From: an uncultured Planctomycetaceae bacterium
GTDB lineage: Bacteria > Planctomycetota > Planctomycetia > Pirellulales > Pirellulaceae
Reading direction: 5' to 3'
Assembly (NCBI GenBank): GCA_937967665.1
Contig: CALBSZ010000354.1
Span: 1-10,405 of the forward strand
Length of the DNA stretch: 10,405 nucleotides
Under the pieces are notes generated by a model. That model saw only the letters and a program-made list of their open reading frames with translations. It did no database searches and was not told the DNA's origin. Shown one piece after another: positions 6,321-10,405 of this stretch (position 1 is its first letter; every line of letters starts with the position of its first letter). A program made the position numbers and the translations under genes.

Positions 6321-7186
6321 CGAGAGCTTAGCTCATCCGCCGACGGGAAGTCCTTGGGAATGGCCTGCGTTACCTTGCCGGTGGCGGCCCATTCGGCTCC
6401 CCGCTGCACCGTCGCGATGAAGCCCACGCATTCCTGCGAGTAGTCGGCATGTCCCATCGGCGTGTGCAGGATGCGACCTTTCCCGTAGGTCAGTGCCATG
6501 ATCATCGGTTCGTGGCGTCCGCTGCCTCCCTTGTCCTTCGCCGCGTAGGCCGTCGCCAGGATTTCCATGTTTTCCCCCGGACCGCGCAACAGATCGTAGA
6601 GTTCGTCCTTGGCATGCAGCCATTCGCGCGGCATGCCTTTGGTGACCGGATGCTGATCGTTGCGCACGATGATCTGGAAGGGGTGCTGCGGACCGTGATG
6701 GCCGCCTCTACCAGGGCTGGTATCGCGTACCACGTCGCCTTGGTCATCGACGAAGACGTACGGCCCGCTCTTTTCGTTGCGGCCGCCCCAGCCGCCCAGC
6801 CCGATCATCTCGTTGTATTCCTGCCAGTTGCCGAAGGAGTTGTTCGCGGCATGCACGATCACCACGCCACCGCCGCCTTTGACGTAATCGACGAAGGCTT
6901 GCTGTGTTTCTTCCGGCCAGGGTGCCCCGTTGTAGTTGGAAAGGACGACAGCGTACTTGCTGAAATCGGGCTTGAAATTGGGATCGGTTCCCTTGGGCGC
7001 CGTCCGCGCCACATCGACGGTAAACAGACCCGTCTGCTCCAGATACGACTTCATCATTTGCGAAGTCTTGGGCCAGACGCCGTGGTTGTTTTGACCTTCC
7101 ACAATTAACGCAGCCAGTTTGTCGGCCGCCGAGGCGTTGGCTGCCAGGCAGAGCACCAAGGAAAACAGAATCGAGCGACGCAACAT
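6305..7186 (-). CDS. Secreted ThuA-like (trehalose-utilisation fold) protein
   Basis: This 293-residue exported protein has a signal peptide MLRRSILFSLVLCLAANASA with cleavage after ASA (~residue 20). The mature part has the ThuA (class I glutamine-amidotransferase-like) pattern: AALIVEGQNNHGVWPKTS, then SYLEQTGLFTVDVART, then YAVVLSNYNGAPW, then GGGGVVIVHAANNSF, then later HPVTKGMPREW and YGKGRILHTPMGHA. ThuA is named from rhizobial trehalose uptake loci. The many secreted planctomycete relatives are linked by context to sugar or polysaccharide breakdown, but the catalytic role is not settled. The sequence near residues 150-175 is rich in Gly/His (GRGGHHGPQHPF), which might bind metal or sugar. 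The ATG at 7186 is preferred because GGAG stands six bases before it and it gives a clean signal peptide. The gene is divergent from a secreted esterase-like hydrolase, consistent with a carbohydrate role. Its stop codon lies in a tandem repeat. Confidence 0.87.
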   Translation of the reverse strand: MLRRSILFSLVLCLAANASAADKLAALIVEGQNNHGVWPKTSQMMKSYLEQTGLFTVDVARTAPKGTDPNFKPDFSKYAVVLSNYNGAPWPEETQQAFVDYVKGGGGVVIVHAANNSFGNWQEYNEMIGLGGWGGRNEKSGPYVFVDDQGDVVRDTSPGRGGHHGPQHPFQIIVRNDQHPVTKGMPREWLHAKDELYDLLRGPGENMEILATAYAAKDKGGSGRHEPMIMALTYGKGRILHTPMGHADYSQECVGFIATVQRGAEWAATGKVTQAIPKDFPSADELSSRKYEE

Positions 7187-7192
7187 AGGAAA

Positions 7193-7196
7193 CTCC
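7193..7196 (-). promoter_or_regulatory. Ribosome binding site of the ThuA-like gene
   Basis: GGAG on the minus strand at 7196-7193, six bases before the ATG at 7186. It overlaps another in-frame ATG at 7198, which it argues against as the start. Confidence 0.65.
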
Positions 7197-7238
7197 ATGG
7201 GGCAATGAATGAGCGAAAGCGGATCCGTATCTGCCTGT

Positions 7239-7267
7239 AGTTTACCATCCTGGAACACGCGAATAAA
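7239..7267 (-). promoter_or_regulatory. Possible promoter of the ThuA-like gene
   Basis: On the minus strand TAAACT (7244-7239) is a plausible -10, with TTTATT (7267-7262) 17 bases upstream as a poor -35. The leader to the ATG at 7186 would be about 45 bases. The -35 matches only three consensus bases, so this is tentative. Confidence 0.25.
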
Positions 7268-7327
7268 GCAACCTCGGAAGCGAGGCGGCGTTTTCGAGCG
7301 GATTGGAGAGCGGGCCGCGGGCGATGC

Positions 7328-7356
7328 TTCCTTGACGAATGGGATTCCACTAGAAT
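7328..7356 (+). promoter_or_regulatory. Possible promoter of the alpha/beta-hydrolase gene
   Basis: ACTAGAAT ends at 7356, repeating the eight bases ACTAGAAT that end at 2748 in the strong promoter upstream of the membrane protein. At 17-base spacing the -35 would be TTCCTT (7328-7333), a weak match. A better hexamer TTGACG (7332-7337) lies only 13 bases away, which is too close. The leader to the ATG at 7514 would be about 150 bases. Confidence 0.35.
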
Positions 7357-7513
7357 GGTGTCTTCACATTTGCTGACCTATTCACTGGCGGCTGTTTCGA
7401 GACCCGGCACGATGGGGTTTGTCGGAAAAGAGAATGCCTTCGACGGACGGGAAAGTGCTTCGTACGTAAGTTTCGGTTTTGAAATGCGTTCTACCGCTTA
7501 TGGGAGATTGTTG

Positions 7514-8401
7514 ATGTCTATTCGTTTTGCCTCGCTCGCCTGGCTGTTGCTCCTGCTGACCACTTCACTGGCGGCCGAACCGTTAGAAATGGAACTGTGG
7601 CCGACGGGTGTGCCCGACTTACCGGCAGGCGAAGTGGGCGAGATCGTCGTCGAAGAGAACGCATCGATCGGACACAAAGTCGTGAAAGTCACGAAGCCGA
7701 AGCTGGTGGTCTACAAACCTGCCGCCGCGAAGGATACCGGCGCCGCCGTTGTGGTTTGCCCCGGCGGAGGCTACAACATCCTGGCGATTGATCACGAGGG
7801 CGTGGATGTCTGCAAGTGGTTGAACGAGATCGGCGTCACCGGCATCCTGCTCTATTATCGCGTTCCCCGTCACAAGACGCTGGAGAAACATATCGCGCCG
7901 CTGCAGGACGCGCAGCGCGCGCTTCGCCTGTCACGCGCCAACGCCGCCGCCTGGAAGATCGACCCCCAGCGGATCGGCGTGCTGGGTTTCAGCGCCGGCG
8001 GGCATCTCGCCGCCGCGACAGGAACCAACTACAACACGAAAGTCTACGACCGCGTTGACGACGCGGATGACCTGAGCTGCAAACCTGATTTCCTCGTGCT
8101 GATTTACCCGGCGTACCTGACCACCGATTACAGAGGCACTTCGATGGAATTGTCCCCGGAGATTGTCGTCGATAAAAACACGCCTCCCGCGTTTCTGGCG
8201 CATGCCTACGACGACCCGGTCAGCCCGACCAACAGCCTGGCGTTCTTTCTGGCTCTGAAGAAGGCGGGGGTTCCAGCGGAAATGCACATCTATCCCAGTG
8301 GTGGGCACGGCTACGGGATCTGGCCGAAGGAGGACCATGCGGTCACCGTCTGGCCCAGACTGGCCGCACGCTGGTTCAAGTCCGCCGGGATCGTCAAATA
8401 G
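7514..8401 (+). CDS. Secreted alpha/beta-hydrolase, acetylxylan-esterase/BD-FAE-like
   Basis: This 295-residue exported enzyme has a signal peptide MSIRFASLAWLLLLLTTSLA with cleavage near AA-EP (~21). The mature sequence has the alpha/beta-hydrolase order: an oxyanion-loop motif VVVCPGGGYNILA, then the nucleophile elbow GFSAGG with S160, the acid in AYDDPVSP (probably D234), and H265 in SGGHGYG. All three catalytic residues are present. The HGGG-type loop is CPGGGY, as in the esterase group often labelled xylan acetylesterase, BD-FAE or 'XynB-like'. The likely reaction is removal of acetyl or feruloyl esters from plant or algal polysaccharide outside the cytoplasm; the substrate is inferred from family, not seen. 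The ATG at 7514 is chosen for GGGAG at 7502-7506 and the signal peptide, though the frame is open from 7355. It is divergent from the ThuA-like gene and stops 10 bp short of the convergent protease gene. Confidence 0.88.
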   Translation: MSIRFASLAWLLLLLTTSLAAEPLEMELWPTGVPDLPAGEVGEIVVEENASIGHKVVKVTKPKLVVYKPAAAKDTGAAVVVCPGGGYNILAIDHEGVDVCKWLNEIGVTGILLYYRVPRHKTLEKHIAPLQDAQRALRLSRANAAAWKIDPQRIGVLGFSAGGHLAAATGTNYNTKVYDRVDDADDLSCKPDFLVLIYPAYLTTDYRGTSMELSPEIVVDKNTPPAFLAHAYDDPVSPTNSLAFFLALKKAGVPAEMHIYPSGGHGYGIWPKEDHAVTVWPRLAARWFKSAGIVK

Positions 8402-8411
8402 AGCGCTTCGC

Positions 8412-9542
<1,131 letters not shown>

Positions 9543-9549
9543 AGGCAGA

Positions 9550-9553
9550 CTCC
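9550..9553 (-). promoter_or_regulatory. Ribosome binding site fixing the GTG start of the htrA-like gene
   Basis: GGAG on the minus strand (9553-9550), seven bases before GTG at 9542. The downstream ATG at 9518 is preceded only by pyrimidine-rich sequence. This decides for a GTG start and a signal peptide with a basic n-region. Confidence 0.6.
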
Positions 9554-9667
9554 GCTCGAAGCAATCAACAACGAACCAGGCAGTGCTTAGAAACTAATGG
9601 CGCGATTGGCAATTCGAAGTCCCGGAAGCTTGCCCCGCGACAACGCCGCTCGACCGTGCCATCATGA

Positions 9668-9710
9668 CTAAACTCGGTTTAGATCACAGCACAGCGTGTA
9701 ATTCTAAACC
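9668..9710. promoter_or_regulatory. Three alternating inverted copies of CTAAAC over the probable htrA promoter
   Basis: CTAAAC (9668-9673), GTTTAG (9677-9682) and CTAAAC (9704-9709) form two competing inverted repeats. One is a tight one with a 3-nt centre (9668-9682). The other is wider, GGTTTAGA (9676-9683) with TCTAAACC (9703-9710), perfect over 8 bp with a 19-nt loop. The rightmost copy contains the -10-like hexamer TAGAAT of the minus strand. It lies 11-54 bases beyond the dksA-like stop and upstream of the htrA-like gene. It could be an operator pair or a switchable RNA hairpin; there is no T-run for a classical terminator. Confidence 0.5.
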
Positions 9711-9729
9711 TTGCCGGGCGTTCAGGAAA
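9701..9729 (-). promoter_or_regulatory. Possible promoter of the htrA-like gene
   Basis: TAGAAT on the minus strand (9706-9701) is the same -10 hexamer as in the strong promoter at 2743. The -35 at 17-base spacing is TTTCCT (9729-9724), a weak match reaching into the last codons of the dksA-like gene. The leader to the GTG at 9542 would be about 150 bases. Confidence 0.35.
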
Positions 9730-10171
9730 CGTCCAGTTCGATATCGTTGAGCGCGATATCGCCGTCACCCACATTGTCATCGGCAATCTTGCTCCAATCC
9801 GCCATTTCTTGGGGAGTCTTTCCGAGCTTTTCCATTTCCCGCTGCGCTTCAATACACATCGTCGCGTAGGGCAATGCCTGCAGCCGTGCCATCGGAATTG
9901 GTTTTCCCGTGATCTCGCAGACCCCGTACGGCCCATTGCGCATCCGTTCCAAAGCATTTTCGATGCGGGCCAGTTCTCGGCTTTCCACTTCCGCCAATTG
10001 GGAACTGATTTCGTCCTGCGCCGAATCCAAAGCGAAGTCGACAATGTCGCCACCGGACTGTTCGCGCAGTTCCTTTAGCGAGCTCAAGTCGCCTGCGAGC
10101 GCTTTCCGCAGCGCATCGCGACGACGTATCAAGACCTCTCGTAATTGCGTGATCGATTCTTTTCGTCCCAT
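9722..10171 (-). CDS. TraR/DksA-family protein with degenerate zinc site (C-T-C-A)
   Basis: This 149-residue cytosolic protein has the DksA layout. Residues ~1-80 form a helical hairpin (coiled coil). Its tip carries D42-I-V-D45-F-A47, the DxxDxA arrangement of DksA (Asp71/Asp74/Ala76 in E. coli) that acts in the RNA-polymerase secondary channel. Residues 82-110 form the globular 'zinc finger' part: YGVCEITGKPIPMARLQALPYATMCIEAQ. The classic CxxC...CxxC is reduced to C85xxT88...C106xxA109, so only two of four zinc ligands remain. As I recall, Pseudomonas aeruginosa DksA2 has the same C-T-C-A pattern and works without zinc. The expected role is binding RNA polymerase, with or without ppGpp, to adjust rRNA and stress promoters. 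The tail (~125-149) is acidic. Start is ATG at 10171 with GAGG seven bases upstream. It is not certain whether this is the genome's only DksA-like protein. Confidence 0.88.
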   Translation of the reverse strand: MGRKESITQLREVLIRRRDALRKALAGDLSSLKELREQSGGDIVDFALDSAQDEISSQLAEVESRELARIENALERMRNGPYGVCEITGKPIPMARLQALPYATMCIEAQREMEKLGKTPQEMADWSKIADDNVGDGDIALNDIELDVS

Positions 10172-10405
10172 TTCATCACCTCAGGCGTCGAACGCAACTG
10201 CTTGCTTCACAGCTGCGATTCTGACTGCAGGAATTGCCGTAAACTCTGTCCATTCCGAAGTTTCGAAACGCTGTCTCAGCTAGGAAGCCTGAAAACAACA
10301 CACAAACTATAGTGCGCTCCACCGAACCGAGCGGCGGAAAATCGCATTTTCCGGTCTGGCAGCGGTTGACGTATCGTCTTTCGGCGAAACACATTCAATG
10401 TTTCC
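10172..10405. other. Region upstream of the dksA-like gene, no gene assigned
   Basis: These 234 bases hold the dksA-like ribosome site (GAGG, 10182-10179 on the minus strand) and presumably its promoter. A self-complementary ACTATAGT (10306-10313) contains a TATAGT -10-like hexamer on the minus strand, but no -35 at normal distance. A 72-codon open frame here has no recognisable features and is not called. Confidence 0.4.

Larger units (their letters stand above)
7187..7513. other. 327-bp divergent intergenic region between ThuA-like and hydrolase genes
   Basis: This spacer between two start regions holds one -10-like element in each direction (listed separately) and no gene I can support. 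Both genes have in-frame open extensions into it, but good ribosome sites and signal peptides place both starts at its edges. No obvious operator palindrome was seen. Confidence 0.5.

Noticed and set aside
10176..10394. A 72-codon Cys-rich minus-strand frame upstream of the dksA-like gene
   Set aside because: The cysteines are not in a spaced motif, it covers the likely promoter, and it ends at the dksA-like ribosome site.

Overview
The window looks like a piece of chromosome from a planctomycete of the Pirellulales type (Pirellula/Rhodopirellula/Blastopirellula-like). This is inferred from gene content, not from a database match. The clues are a moderately GC-rich sequence, genes facing in many directions with few operons, a high share of exported proteins, an FHA-GAF-class III cyclase whose N-terminus and catalytic wording I associate with that group, a PilZ-like protein with a degenerate ligand motif, a ThuA-like secreted protein, and an intergenic 'CGCAAGCGAG'-type repeat. 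I see no rRNA, tRNA, CRISPR, insertion sequence, phage or toxin-antitoxin gene. This is a housekeeping/signalling region rather than a genomic island.

Layout from left to right. Positions 1-218 have no gene I can assign. A small PilZ-like protein (219-665, +) converges on and overlaps by 48 bp a large lipoprotein with a C-terminal TlpA-type thioredoxin domain (618-2435, -). A 348-bp divergent spacer (2436-2783) holds a very good sigma-70-type promoter and a start-site palindrome ahead of a four-helix membrane protein of unknown function (2784-3446, +). That gene converges, with a 23-bp gap, on a cytosolic FHA + GAF-like + class III nucleotide cyclase (3470-5212, -). Upstream of the cyclase on the same strand is a short exported protein carrying only the C-terminal signature of a secretin (5324-6019, -). 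Next comes a structured intergenic element with two hairpins, then a secreted ThuA-fold protein (6305-7186, -). The ThuA gene is divergent from a secreted alpha/beta-hydrolase resembling acetylxylan-esterase/BD-FAE-type enzymes (7514-8401, +). That gene converges, with a 10-bp gap, on an exported HtrA/Deg-type serine protease with one PDZ domain (8412-9542, -). Upstream of the protease is a TraR/DksA-family protein (9722-10171, -) whose zinc ligands are half lost.

How they work together: the exported TlpA lipoprotein, HtrA protease and hydrolase/ThuA pair are all cell-envelope or periplasmic functions (thiol redox, protein quality control, polysaccharide ester cleavage). The cyclase, PilZ-like protein and DksA-like protein are intracellular signalling or transcription factors. 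No single pathway ties the window together. The only linkages I would defend are the divergent ThuA/hydrolase pair and the co-directional secretin-like/cyclase and dksA-like/htrA pairs, each with gaps of more than 100 bp, so co-transcription is uncertain.

The most interesting points are: (1) a DksA homologue with intact acidic-tip residues but a C-T-C-A zinc site; (2) a cyclase keeping both metal Asp residues and the transition-state Asn/Arg, but with Asp where the adenine-selecting Lys normally lies; (3) a free-standing exported mini-secretin domain; (4) alternating inverted repeats over the probable htrA promoter; and (5) a two-hairpin intergenic element.
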